Of a DNA stretch of 64,000 bases, positions 35,320 to 44,336 are shown one piece after another. The translations under genes and the position numbers were made by a program. The DNA comes from Candidatus Eremiobacterota bacterium. Its GTDB lineage: Bacteria; Vulcanimicrobiota; Vulcanimicrobiia; Vulcanimicrobiales; Vulcanimicrobiaceae. Location: the NCBI GenBank assembly GCA_019240525.1, contig JAFAYE010000001.1, positions 2,391,300 through 2,455,299 on the forward strand, in the 5' to 3' direction. The notes beneath the pieces were generated by a model, which saw only the letters and a program-made list of their open reading frames with translations, was not told where the DNA came from and made no database searches. Positions within the stretch are counted from its first letter, which is position 1. Each line of letters begins with the position of its first letter.

Positions 35320-36564
35320 CTAGACTCCCAGCGGATATGCTTCCTCGCCGTGAAGGTGAACGTCGAGGCCCCGCTCTTCGGCGACCTCATCGACCTTAAC
35401 TCGCGTGACGAGATTGATCAGCCAGAGCATCGCATAGGTGAAGATGAAGGCCCAAGCACTGCAGACCAGCGCGGCAGTGAACTGCTTGCCCAAAAACGCC
35501 GGATCACCCCGAAGCAATCCGTCCGCGCCGCTCGGATTCCACAATGTCGATGCGAAGACACCGAGCAGCACGATGCCGAGAAACCCGCCGACGCCGTGTA
35601 CTCCCCAGACGTCCAGAGCATCGTCCCATCCGAGCATATTCTTGAGGGCGACGGCGTAATAGCAGACGACGCCTGCCGCGATGCCGACGATGACGGCGGT
35701 CGTGGGCGAAACGTATCCCGCACAAGGCGTGATGGTGGCAAGCCCCGCAACCGCACCGGTAAGTAAACCGATGAATTTCGGCTGCCGTCCGCGGGCCCAT
35801 TCGACCAGAAGCCATGTGATCGCCGCAAACGAAGCGGCAATATCCGTATTGAGAAAAGCGGACGCCGTTACCGCGTCCACGCGAAGCTCGGACCCTGCGT
35901 TGAATCCATACCAACCAAACCACAGCAGACCGGTCCCGAGCGCAATGAGTGGTACGTTGTGAGGTTTGTTTTCGACCAGCCGGCGCCGGCCGACGTAGAG
36001 CACCGATGCAAGTGCCGCGAAACCCGCCGATGCGTGGACGACGATGCCGCCGGCGAAATCGAGGCAACCCCATTTCGCCAAAATACCGTCCGGACTCCAC
36101 AACATGTGGACGAAGGGAAAGTATACGAAGATGAGCCACCCGGTCAAGAACCAGAAATAAGCTTTGAAGGTGACGCGGTTTGCGAATGCGCCCGTGATCA
36201 GCGCCGGCGTAATAATCGCAAACATCATCTGATAGGCGATGTGGACGACGAGCGGAATCCCGGCATCGTTTCCCGTGAACATCGTATGGAGCGTTACGCC
36301 GCGTAAGAATGCGTACGTCGCGGGATTGCCGATGATGCCGTGCCAATCGGGGCCGAAGCTTTCCGAATAGCCGAAGGCGAACCACAGAACCGTCGTCCAC
36401 CCAAGCGACATGAAGCTCTGCATCATAATCGTCAGCACGTTCTTGCGCTGTACCAAACCGCCGTAAAAGAAGGCTAGTCCGGGCGTCATGAGCATGACCA
36501 GGCTCGCGCAAAGCAGCATAAAGCCCGTATTGCCGATGTTGACGGGCATCGTCGCAGTATTCAT
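35320..36564 (-). CDS. amt: Ammonium transporter Amt
   Basis: 414 aa, eleven TM helices, family-typical size. Seen: 'CASLVMLMTPGLAFFYGGLVQRKNVL' at TM1, 'DFAGGIVVHASAGFAALA' with the first pore His, 'GTGLLWFGWYGFNAGSELRVD', and 'WGVHGVGGFLGIVLLGVF' with the second pore His. The short cytoplasmic tail ends 'GEEAYPLGV'. It conducts ammonium across the inner membrane. No glnK/PII gene is adjacent. A barrel-like protein gene precedes it on the same strand after 52 nt. Confidence 0.95.
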   Translation of the reverse strand: MNTATMPVNIGNTGFMLLCASLVMLMTPGLAFFYGGLVQRKNVLTIMMQSFMSLGWTTVLWFAFGYSESFGPDWHGIIGNPATYAFLRGVTLHTMFTGNDAGIPLVVHIAYQMMFAIITPALITGAFANRVTFKAYFWFLTGWLIFVYFPFVHMLWSPDGILAKWGCLDFAGGIVVHASAGFAALASVLYVGRRRLVENKPHNVPLIALGTGLLWFGWYGFNAGSELRVDAVTASAFLNTDIAASFAAITWLLVEWARGRQPKFIGLLTGAVAGLATITPCAGYVSPTTAVIVGIAAGVVCYYAVALKNMLGWDDALDVWGVHGVGGFLGIVLLGVFASTLWNPSGADGLLRGDPAFLGKQFTAALVCSAWAFIFTYAMLWLINLVTRVKVDEVAEERGLDVHLHGEEAYPLGV

Positions 36565-36616
36565 ACCGAGCGCGTTAGGCGGAGGCTATATTTTTCCCGC
36601 CAACGTGGAGCGCAGC

Positions 36617-37489
36617 TTAGTTCATAAAGGAGAGCCCGGCTCCGATATAGTGCTGCTTTTGGCCGTTGACAAGCGTCGGCGAGAACCCATACTCGGTGTC
36701 GAACTCAAGGTGAGAGCCGAAGACGCGCTGGTAGACGAAATCGATGAGGCTCTTCGACCCCAAGTTCGGACCGGCGGCCGAGTAGTAGGCGTATTCGGCC
36801 GAAATTTGCGAGGGGCCGCCCGGGAGGGCGGCGCTCAGCTCGACGCTCGGAATGAAAGCAAAATACGATTGCGCGAGGCCTGTCGCATTCGGTCCGCTCA
36901 GCGCGTTGAAACTCAACGTTCCGGCCAGACTGAACTCCGGACTGATCGTATAGCCCCCATCGAGATCGCCCGTAAATTCAGCGTTGCCCGCAGTGAAGGC
37001 TTTGCTGCCCGTTGGATAGGTAATCGCTGCATACAGGCCCCAATCCGCCGCCGAGCTATAACCGAGCTCGTACTTCGCGGCCAAACTGACGTCGCCCCAA
37101 CCGGTGACGGCCGGCGTTCCGACCGAGGACGTTTCGTGGCTTGGTAGTCCGAACTCGACATCGAAATGCGGATCCGCGGTGCCTACCCGTACCAACGCCT
37201 GGGGGTAGACGGCGCTGCTTCCGCCGCCAACTCCGCTCGTCGTTGTGTTCGTATAGCCGGTTTCCACGTCGAAATGTCCGGGTCGTACCGTACAGACGCC
37301 GGTTGAGACGGTCGGACGATTCACGATCGAGAGTATCGAACCGCATGGATCGCTGGGCGCGGTGGGTGAGGGCGATGGGCTTGGCACGGGCGACGACGGC
37401 GAAAGAGCCGCACCCGCGAGCGCGCGACTGGGGAGACTTGCGAGGCCGCATATCAGAGCGGCGACCGCAACGATCGCGGTACGTACCAT
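36617..37489 (-). CDS. Probable outer-membrane beta-barrel protein
   Basis: 290 aa. Signal peptide ('AIVAVAALICGLASLPSRALAG'), a Pro/Ser linker (30-45), a CGS...C segment (Cys49/Cys66, possible disulfide), then about ten short amphipathic strands rich in Gly, Tyr and Ser, ending in '...HYIGAGLSFMN'. The strands 'GHFDVETGYTNTT', 'DVEFGLPSHET' and 'DVSLAAKYELGY' resemble the MetA-pathway/transporter-type barrels. Precedes amt and is divergent from the kdp operon. Function unknown. Confidence 0.65.
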   Translation of the reverse strand: MVRTAIVAVAALICGLASLPSRALAGAALSPSSPVPSPSPSPTAPSDPCGSILSIVNRPTVSTGVCTVRPGHFDVETGYTNTTTSGVGGGSSAVYPQALVRVGTADPHFDVEFGLPSHETSSVGTPAVTGWGDVSLAAKYELGYSSAADWGLYAAITYPTGSKAFTAGNAEFTGDLDGGYTISPEFSLAGTLSFNALSGPNATGLAQSYFAFIPSVELSAALPGGPSQISAEYAYYSAAGPNLGSKSLIDFVYQRVFGSHLEFDTEYGFSPTLVNGQKQHYIGAGLSFMN

Positions 37490-37537
37490 AACTCCATAAC
37501 TATAGAATGAAGTGTCGCGAACGAGCAGCCGTCTCTT

Positions 37538-37571
37538 GGATGATCCGAACGGCTATCCGTCCGGATCATCC
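37538..37571. promoter_or_regulatory. 34-nt dyad/hairpin upstream of the kdp operon
   Basis: GGATGATCCG (37538-37547) and CGGATCATCC (37562-37571) are perfect 10-bp inverted arms. An inner ACGG/CCGT stem closes on loop CTAT, with one A/C mismatch between the stems. No T-run follows on either strand, so it is not a typical terminator. It lies 46 nt before the first kdp-operon start, in the only intergenic gap there, so it may be an operator or RNA element for kdp. Confidence 0.55.
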
Positions 37572-37616
37572 GTTTGGCGGATAGCGCGTTCCTCGCGCGT
37601 TCGCTATGCTCGATGC

Positions 37617-37703
37617 GTGCTAGTAGAAGTCGGCGTCATCCTGCTGACAATCGTGGGCTTTATCCTCCTCAACCTCTATGTCGTAGGTTGCGAGAAAGTA
37701 TAA
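37617..37703 (+). CDS. 28-aa single-TM microprotein heading the kdp operon
   Basis: GTG start, 29 codons including stop. Almost the whole product is one hydrophobic helix beginning MLVEVGVILLTIVGF, with the C-terminal motif YVVGCEKV. It lies 2 nt before kdpF on the same strand. A short TM peptide with an aromatic-x-x-G-C-acidic/basic tail in front of kdpF looks like a distinct Kdp-associated peptide. The ribosome site is weak, so I rely on position and composition. The family is not confirmed. Confidence 0.5.
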   Translation: MLVEVGVILLTIVGFILLNLYVVGCEKV

Positions 37704-37705
37704 TC

Positions 37706-37795
37706 GTGGGCTTTGACGACGCCGTAGGGCTCCTGCTCACGGTCCTTGGGTTGAGCTACCTGGTCTTCGCCATGTTGCGCCCGGAAAGGTTCTGA
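37706..37795 (+). CDS. kdpF: K+-transporting ATPase small subunit KdpF
   Basis: 29 aa from GTG, single TM helix 'AVGLLLTVLGLSYLVFAML' ending in RPERF, the C-terminal signature of KdpF. It stabilises the KdpFABC complex. The TGA overlaps the kdpA ATG (TGATG). Confidence 0.9.
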   Translation: MGFDDAVGLLLTVLGLSYLVFAMLRPERF

Positions 37796-39495
37796 TGAGC
37801 GCCGTCGGCTGGGTGCAGGCTATCGTCTTTTTTGCGATCGTGGTGGCGTTGACCAAACCGCTCGGCGCGTACATGGCGCGCGTTTTCGAGGGTCAGCGTA
37901 CCTGGCTGAGCCCCGCTTTGGTGCCAGTCGAGAGGCTGGCGTACCGGTTATGCGGGGTGCGCGAAAACGAAGAGATGACGTGGTACGCGTATGCGCTGTC
38001 GATGCTGGCGTTTTCGTTGGTAAGCCTAGCCTATCTCTACGTTCTGTTGCGGACGCAAAAGTGGTTGCCTTTCAATCCGGCCCACGTGGATAACATGGCG
38101 CCTGATTTGGCCTGGAACACCGCCGTCAGTTTCACGACGAATACGAACTGGCAGTTCTATTCCGGTGAGACGGCGATGAGTTATCTCGCCCAAATGGCCG
38201 GCCTTGCATGGCACAATTTCGTTTCGGCCGCCGTGGGCATCGCGATCGCCGTTGCCGTCGTGCGCGGTTTGGTGCGAACCAGCGTGAAGACGTTGGGTAA
38301 CTTCTGGGTCGATCTCACGCGTTGCTCGCTCTATATCCTGCTGCCAATTTCGATCGTGGTCGCAATCGTTCTCGTGTCGCAGGGTATGCCGCAAAACTTT
38401 CATGGTTATGCGAGCGTGAAGTCGATCGAGGGCTTCGCCCAGACGATAACGCAAGGTCCGATTGCCTCGCAAGAGGTGATCAAAGAACTCGGCACCAATG
38501 GCGGCGGTTTCGTCAACGCGAACTCGGCCTCGCCGAGTGAGAATCCCACTCCGCTGAGCAATTTCATCGAGATGTTGCTCATCTTTGCGCTCGGTGCCGG
38601 GCTTACGTCGATGTACGGCACAATGGTCAAAGACGCACGCCAGGGCTGGGCGATCTTCAGCGCAATGGCGATACTGTTTTTCGCGGGTTTTACCGTCGCC
38701 TATTGGGCGGAGGCAGCGGGGAACCCGATCGTTCATCATTTAGGCGTCGCTGGAGCAAACATGGAAGGCAAGGAGTGCCGCTTCGGCATCCCGGCCTCGG
38801 CGCTCTTTGCGACCGTGACCACCGACACGTCGTGTGGCGCGGTCAACTCCGTGCACGACTCGTTCACGGCGCTCGGCGGTTTGATTCCGCTCGTCAACAT
38901 GCAGCTCGGTGAAGTCGTCTTCGGCGGCGTCGGCAGCGGGCTCTACGGCATGATCGTCTTCGTGGTGTTGACGGTCTTCATCGCCGGATTGATGGTTGGA
39001 CGGACTCCCGAGCTCATGGGCAAGAAGGTGGAACGCCGAGAGGTGCAGTTCGCGATTCTGGCGGCCTTGGTCACGCCGGTGCTTTCGTTGGTGCCGACGT
39101 CGGTTGCGGCGATGCTTCCAGCGGGATTGGCAACGCTCAATAATGCCGGTCCGCATGGCTTTTCGGAGATCCTCTACGCCTTCACTTCTACCAACGCCAA
39201 CAATGGGTCCGCCTTTGCGGGCTTGGGCGCGAACTTATTCTATAATCTCCTGACGGGCGTCAATATGATGTTCGGACGCTTTGCCGTCGCCATTCCCGCG
39301 CTCGCGCTGGCGGGCGCCCTGGCAGGCAAAACCGCGGTGCCCGAGAGTGCCGGGACGTTTTCAACCCGCTCCCCCATCTTCGTTGCGCTGCTGATCGGCG
39401 TGATCGTGATCGTCGGCGCGCTGACGTTTCTCCCCGCCGATTCGCTTGGACCGATCGTGGAGCATCTGCTCATGCTGCGAGGGCAAACCTATTAG
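37795..39495 (+). CDS. kdpA: Potassium-transporting ATPase subunit KdpA
   Basis: 566 aa channel-like subunit, about ten TM helices. The four selectivity-filter repeats are visible: 'SFTTNTNWQ', 'GTNGGGFVNANSA', 'DTSCGAVNS' and 'NANNGSAFAG'. N terminus 'TKPLGAYMARVFEGQRTWLSPALVPVER' is typical. It selects K+ and passes it to KdpB. Start overlaps kdpF. Confidence 0.97.
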   Translation: MSAVGWVQAIVFFAIVVALTKPLGAYMARVFEGQRTWLSPALVPVERLAYRLCGVRENEEMTWYAYALSMLAFSLVSLAYLYVLLRTQKWLPFNPAHVDNMAPDLAWNTAVSFTTNTNWQFYSGETAMSYLAQMAGLAWHNFVSAAVGIAIAVAVVRGLVRTSVKTLGNFWVDLTRCSLYILLPISIVVAIVLVSQGMPQNFHGYASVKSIEGFAQTITQGPIASQEVIKELGTNGGGFVNANSASPSENPTPLSNFIEMLLIFALGAGLTSMYGTMVKDARQGWAIFSAMAILFFAGFTVAYWAEAAGNPIVHHLGVAGANMEGKECRFGIPASALFATVTTDTSCGAVNSVHDSFTALGGLIPLVNMQLGEVVFGGVGSGLYGMIVFVVLTVFIAGLMVGRTPELMGKKVERREVQFAILAALVTPVLSLVPTSVAAMLPAGLATLNNAGPHGFSEILYAFTSTNANNGSAFAGLGANLFYNLLTGVNMMFGRFAVAIPALALAGALAGKTAVPESAGTFSTRSPIFVALLIGVIVIVGALTFLPADSLGPIVEHLLMLRGQTY

Positions 39496-39516
39496 CACGT
39501 CATCGCGGGTTTCTCG

Positions 39517-41574
39517 ATGTTAACTCGAAGGCGGCTCGAGCGGCGTCCGAAAGCGCGTTCGCTCTTCGATCGCGCCATCGTCACGCGTGCCTTCCGGGAC
39601 TCTTTGCGGAAGCTGGATCCGCGGTGGCAGGCTCGCAATCCGGTGATGTTCGTCGTTGAAGTCGGAGCGGCCGCGACGACGGTCTTTTTTCTTCGCGACT
39701 TGCTGCACCGCCAGGCGTCGCCGGGATTCGATTTTGCGATCGCCGCATGGCTCTGGTTTACGGTACTCTTTGCCAACTTCGCCGAAGCCGTCGCCGAGGG
39801 GCGAGGAAAGGCGCAAGCCGATAATCTGCGACGGACGAAGTCCGATACGTACGCTCGATTGTTGCGCGACTACGGCAGCGAGGAGCGAATCAGCTCCACC
39901 GCGCTGCGCAAAGGCGATCGTTACGTCGTGGAAAGCGGCGAAGTCATTCCGGCCGACGGCGAGGTGCTCGAAGGGGCGGCCACCGTCGACGAGTCGGCCA
40001 TTACCGGCGAATCGGCGCCCGTCATTCGCGAATCGGGCGGTGATCGCAGCGCGGTCACCGGCGGTACGCGCGTTCTCTCCGATCGGATCGTCGTTCGCGT
40101 CACGGCAAACCCCGGTGAAAGCTTTCTCGATCGAATGATCCGTCTCGTGGAAGGTGCGCAGCGGCAGAAGACGCCCAACGAAATCGCGCTTTCGATCCTG
40201 CTCTCCGGGCTGACGATCATCTTTTTGATCGCGGTGGCGACGTTGGCACCGTTTTCCATCTATGCGGGATCGCATCAAAGCGTCACCGTTTTGATCGCGC
40301 TGTTGGTCTGTCTGATTCCGACCACAATCGGCGGTTTGCTTTCGGCGATCGGCATCGCCGGGATGGATCGCGTCATGCAGCGCAACGTTTTGGCGATGAG
40401 CGGTCGCGCGGTCGAAGCAGCGGGAGACGTGGACACGCTCTTACTCGACAAGACCGGAACGATCACGCTGGGCAACCGCCAAGCCGTCGAAATCATCACC
40501 GCCGCGGGGATTGATGCAAGAGACGCCGCGCGAATCGCCTATCTCTCATCGCTTGCCGACGAGACTCCGGAGGGCCGTTCGATCGTTGCGCTGGCGCAAC
40601 AGGTAGGCGCGCGCGACGGCGATGCGCCCCAGGGATCGGTCTCCGTTCCGTTCAGCGCGTACACCCGAATGAGCGGACTCGATCTCGCCGATGGAAGCAG
40701 GATTCGCAAAGGTGCGCCCGACTCGGTGCTGACCTGGGTGCGAGATGCCGGCGGCACGCCGACGGCGGAACTCGCGCCCATCATCGAGCGCATCGCGCGC
40801 AGCGGCGGAACGCCGCTCTTGCTTGCCCGCAACACTCTCGTTGTCGGCGTCATCTACCTCAAGGACATTCTCAAGCCGAACATGACCGAGCGTTTCGGCC
40901 GGCTGCGCGCGATGGGAATCCGCACCGTCATGATCACCGGCGACAATCCTCTGACGGCGGCTACGATCGCGAAGGAAGCCGGCGTTGACGATTTTCTGGC
41001 GGAAGCAACGCCTGAAACGAAAATGGAGCTGATCAAGCGCGAGCAGAACTCCGGTCGGCTCGTCGCGATGACCGGCGACGGGACGAACGACGCTCCGGCC
41101 CTGGCGCAATCGGATGTCGGCGTTGCGATGAACTCCGGAACGCAAGCCGCCAAAGAAGCGGCGAACATGGTCGACCTCGACTCCGATCCGACAAAACTGA
41201 TTGAGATTGTGGAGATCGGCAAGCAGCTGCTGATGACGCGCGGCGCGCTGACGACGTTCTCGATTGCCAACGACGTGGCCAAGTATTTCGCGATCTTGCC
41301 GGCCATGTTCGCGATCGCCTATCCGGCAATGAACGTACTCAACATCATGCGATTGAGCACGCCGCAGAGCGCGATACTCTCGGCCGTAATCTTCAACGCG
41401 TTGATTATCGTCGCGTTGATCCCGCTGGCGCTTCGAGGCATTCGCTACGAGCCCAAGGGCGCGAACCGCGTGCTCTTCGAGAACGTCATGCTCTACGGCG
41501 TGGGAGGGATCATCGTGCCGTTCATCGGCATCAAACTCATCGACCTGATCTTGACCGCGTTTCATCTGACATGA
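39517..41574 (+). CDS. kdpB: Potassium-transporting P-type ATPase subunit KdpB
   Basis: 685 aa. Phosphorylation site DKTGT with Asp311; actuator loop 'TGESAPV'; '[10 protein letters not shown]'; '[34 protein letters not shown]'; and TM5-region '[14 protein letters not shown]' with the charged D/K pair of KdpB. It hydrolyses ATP to power K+ uptake through KdpA. 21 nt after kdpA; end overlaps kdpC (ATGA). Confidence 0.97.
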   Translation: MLTRRRLERRPKARSLFDRAIVTRAFRDSLRKLDPRWQARNPVMFVVEVGAAATTVFFLRDLLHRQASPGFDFAIAAWLWFTVLFANFAEAVAEGRGKAQADNLRRTKSDTYARLLRDYGSEERISSTALRKGDRYVVESGEVIPADGEVLEGAATVDESAITGESAPVIRESGGDRSAVTGGTRVLSDRIVVRVTANPGESFLDRMIRLVEGAQRQKTPNEIALSILLSGLTIIFLIAVATLAPFSIYAGSHQSVTVLIALLVCLIPTTIGGLLSAIGIAGMDRVMQRNVLAMSGRAVEAAGDVDTLLLDKTGTITLGNRQAVEIITAAGIDARDAARIAYLSSLADETPEGRSIVALAQQVGARDGDAPQGSVSVPFSAYTRMSGLDLADGSRIRKGAPDSVLTWVRDAGGTPTAELAPIIERIARSGGTPLLLARNTLVVGVIYLKDILKPNMTERFGRLRAMGIRTVMITGDNPLTAATIAKEAGVDDFLAEATPETKMELIKREQNSGRLVAMTGDGTNDAPALAQSDVGVAMNSGTQAAKEAANMVDLDSDPTKLIEIVEIGKQLLMTRGALTTFSIANDVAKYFAILPAMFAIAYPAMNVLNIMRLSTPQSAILSAVIFNALIIVALIPLALRGIRYEPKGANRVLFENVMLYGVGGIIVPFIGIKLIDLILTAFHLT

Positions 41575-42146
41575 TCCGCCACCTCGGTACCTCGCTTCGC
41601 TTCACGGTACTTTCGGTCGTGTTATTGGGACTGATCTACCCTCTGGTGATGACAGGCATCGCGCAAGCCCTCTTCCCATGGCAAGCGAACGGGTCGATGG
41701 TGACGATCAACGGCAAACTCGTCGGCTCGGCAATCATCGGGCAACGATGGACAAACCCGCGTTACTTTCACGGGCGGCCCTCGGCGGCTGGAAAAGGCTA
41801 CGACCCGACGTCAACCGGCGGCACAAACTACGGCCCCACTTCGAAGAAATTAATCGATGCGACCAGAGCGACGATCGCCGCGCTGGAGAAGGAAAATCCT
41901 AACGCCGGCGGACCGCCGCCGATGGATTTGATCACTTCCAGCGGAAGTGGAATCGATCCCGACATCACGCCGGAGGCCGCCTACTGGGAAGCCGCCCGGG
42001 TCGCGAAAGCGCGGCATATGAGCACCGAAGAAGTGGACGCACTCGTGGCGCGGCACCTCAGAGGTCGAACCTTCGGGTTTCTAGGCGAGCCTCGCGTCAA
42101 CGTGCTTGAGCTCAATCTCGCGCTGGACGGGTTGAAGCCGCAATAA
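41571..42146 (+). CDS. kdpC: Potassium-transporting ATPase subunit KdpC
   Basis: 191 aa. One N-terminal TM helix ('[32 protein letters not shown]'), then a periplasmic domain with '[41 protein letters not shown]' and '[31 protein letters not shown]', all conserved KdpC landmarks. It assists K+ binding by the complex. Its stop is 4 nt from the convergent KdpD-module gene. Confidence 0.96.
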   Translation: MIRHLGTSLRFTVLSVVLLGLIYPLVMTGIAQALFPWQANGSMVTINGKLVGSAIIGQRWTNPRYFHGRPSAAGKGYDPTSTGGTNYGPTSKKLIDATRATIAALEKENPNAGGPPPMDLITSSGSGIDPDITPEAAYWEAARVAKARHMSTEEVDALVARHLRGRTFGFLGEPRVNVLELNLALDGLKPQ

Positions 42147-42150
42147 CGGG

Positions 42151-44277
42151 CTACTCGTCGCTGGATTCCGCCGATCCGGTGGCGGGCGGCGCGAGGATCA
42201 GGAGCTCGCGAGCGCCGGCATCGAGTAGACGGCGCGGAAAAGAGGGTCGTTCGAGCAAACGCGGCGCGCGCCGCGCCCCGGCGACGGCGATCGTGGTCTC
42301 GGCTCGCGAACGGGCGATCTCGAGCAAGCGCTTAGGTACGTCGTCGGCCACCTCGTCGATCCATTCCACGTTCGTCTTTCGCGCCTCAGCCCGCAGGCGT
42401 TCGACCGTCGTCGCGTCGACCCGGGAGCGCGACGACACCACGTGCGCGATCGCGAATTCGATCGCAAGTCGTGCCGCGATTCTCCCCGCACGCGGAATCA
42501 TTGTGAAATCGACTTCGCGCGAGCCAATTGCCAGAAGAATCCGCTCGAAGGGCGACGCGATTCGTTCCCGGTGGCGTGCGCGCAGCGCCTCGCGCAGAGC
42601 GAGCTCGCGCAACGCGAACAAGTTCTCGATACGGAAGAAGTTTGCGAGTGCCGCTTCGACGCGCTCGGGCGGATAGATCTTTCCCTCACGCAGACGCTGG
42701 CGCAGCGCTTGCGGACTTATATCGATGAGGGTGACTTCGTCTGCCAGCGAGAGAATTCCATCCGGAAGCGTTTCGCGCACGATGGTACTGGTTAGCCTAA
42801 GGATCGTGTCGCTCAACGCCTCGAGATGTTGCACGTTCAACGTCGTGATCACATCGATTCCAGCGCGAAGGACGGCCAACACGTCGTAAAAGCGTTTCGG
42901 AGCGACCGATCCGGGCGCGTTGCTGTGGGCCAGCTCGTCGATCAAGGCCACGCGCGGGCGACGCGCGATCAAAGCGTCGCGATCGAATTCGCGGTAGGTG
43001 ATGCCGCTCGATTGAACGATCTTCGGAGGAACTACTTCGAGGCCGTCGAGCAAGGCGGCAGTTTCCTTTCGGCCGTGCGTTTCCACGAAACCCCCGACGA
43101 CGTCGACACCCTCGGCTTTCAATTGATGTGCCCGATCGAGCATCGCGTACGTTTTTCCAGCGCCCGCTGCCGCGCCAAGATAAACGGTGAGCTTGCCGTA
43201 GCCCACGCGCAGGCGATCGCCGGCGGTTTGCGAGTAGGGTGAGCGCGCCGGATTTTTGCCGAGATACGTCTGTTCGGAGGCCACGACGAAGAGATCGTAC
43301 GGGAGCGGTTTGTTTGCGAGCTTCAAGGCGGCCCGTCCACTTGGAAGCGCCGCGAGCGACGCGCGGAGCGGATCGTCCAAAAGGCTTGCGGGATCGAAGG
43401 TATCGTGGAGCATCTCGATTCCGAGCTCGCGGGTCGTGCGCTCGAGCGCCGTGCAGTCGACGCCGCGCACGGGGACAACCTCGAGGCCTAAGTCGAGTGC
43501 CTGTGCGATCGCGCTGGTTCGCTTGAGCAGCGGTAGTGGATCGAGGTGCGGGAAGACGAACGCGGCCGCCATCGAGGTGCGTCCCGACTTGATCGCGGGC
43601 AGCGTCAGATTGTCGACGGTGCGCAGCAGCAGTTCGCGCAGCATGGAGAGCGTCTGTTCTTTAAAGATACCATTGAGCGCGCGCTCGATATCCTGTTCGT
43701 TGACGATCTTTCCGGCGCGGACGCGATGCTGCAGTAACCGGGGGGAGACGTCGAGCGCCACGACTTCGTCGGCCGCTTGTAAGAAGGAAAGGGGAACGAT
43801 TTCGCGGACGGGATAACCGATTAGCGCTTCGGCCGTCGGCGCAATCGTTTCAAGGTGCTGAATGTTGAAGGCGCCGATCACGCCGATACCCGCATTCTTC
43901 AGCGCAAGGGCGTCTTGCCAGCGCTTGGCGTGCGGCGCCTCGCCGAGATTATCGTGCGCAAGTTCGTCGAGCAGAACGACGTCCGGTTTTTGGCGTACGG
44001 TTTCGTCGTAGTCGAACTCTTCGAAGACGCGATCGGCAAGATGCACTTGACGCGGCGGAATCCGCGGCAAGCCTGCCGCGATGCGTTCGAGGTCGGGGCG
44101 GCCCTTTGTTTCGATCCATCCAATGACGACGCGCTTGCCGTCCACCGCCAGCCGACGTGCGTCCTCGAGAAGCCGGCGGGTCTTGCCGGAGCCCGGCGCG
44201 CTTGCGACGTAGACGACGAGCCGCGCGCGGCCTCCGATTTCGCGTAAGAGCTCTTCGGCTTTCGCCGCACGATCCAT
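42151..44277 (-). CDS. Duplicated KdpD sensor module protein (KdpD-Usp twice, no kinase)
   Basis: 708 aa from ATG at 44277 (AAGG 7 nt upstream; an earlier ATG at 44331 lacks one and runs over the divergent kinase's leader). Two KdpD N-terminal domains in tandem. Copy 1 has Walker A APGSGKT (27-33) and 'LLDELAHDN' (about 103-110). Copy 2 has AAAGAGKT (369-376) and 'LIDELAHSN' (447-453). Each also has the 'NIQHLE/NVQHLE' motif. Each is followed by a Usp-like alpha/beta stretch (about 235-335 and 575-700), degenerate after copy 1. TM helices, GAF and kinase domains of KdpD are absent. The KdpD domain senses K+/nucleotide or c-di-AMP state. Likely partner: the kinase encoded divergently next door. 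Confidence 0.85.
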   Translation of the reverse strand: MDRAAKAEELLREIGGRARLVVYVASAPGSGKTRRLLEDARRLAVDGKRVVIGWIETKGRPDLERIAAGLPRIPPRQVHLADRVFEEFDYDETVRQKPDVVLLDELAHDNLGEAPHAKRWQDALALKNAGIGVIGAFNIQHLETIAPTAEALIGYPVREIVPLSFLQAADEVVALDVSPRLLQHRVRAGKIVNEQDIERALNGIFKEQTLSMLRELLLRTVDNLTLPAIKSGRTSMAAAFVFPHLDPLPLLKRTSAIAQALDLGLEVVPVRGVDCTALERTTRELGIEMLHDTFDPASLLDDPLRASLAALPSGRAALKLANKPLPYDLFVVASEQTYLGKNPARSPYSQTAGDRLRVGYGKLTVYLGAAAGAGKTYAMLDRAHQLKAEGVDVVGGFVETHGRKETAALLDGLEVVPPKIVQSSGITYREFDRDALIARRPRVALIDELAHSNAPGSVAPKRFYDVLAVLRAGIDVITTLNVQHLEALSDTILRLTSTIVRETLPDGILSLADEVTLIDISPQALRQRLREGKIYPPERVEAALANFFRIENLFALRELALREALRARHRERIASPFERILLAIGSREVDFTMIPRAGRIAARLAIEFAIAHVVSSRSRVDATTVERLRAEARKTNVEWIDEVADDVPKRLLEIARSRAETTIAVAGARRAPRLLERPSFPRRLLDAGARELLILAPPATGSAESSDE

Positions 44278-44336
44278 AGCACTGCCTTCGCGCAGTTGCA
44301 AGGCGCCTCCGCCGATTGCACGGAAAGCCATCGATA

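Noticed and set aside
39520-41565. Long minus-strand frames opposite kdpB
   Set aside because: GC-rich codon shadows; the kdpB frame has all P-type ATPase motifs.
44278-44331. Earlier ATG for the duplicated KdpD-module protein
   Set aside because: No ribosome site, and it would overlap the divergent kinase's leader; ATG 44277 has AAGG at 7 nt.
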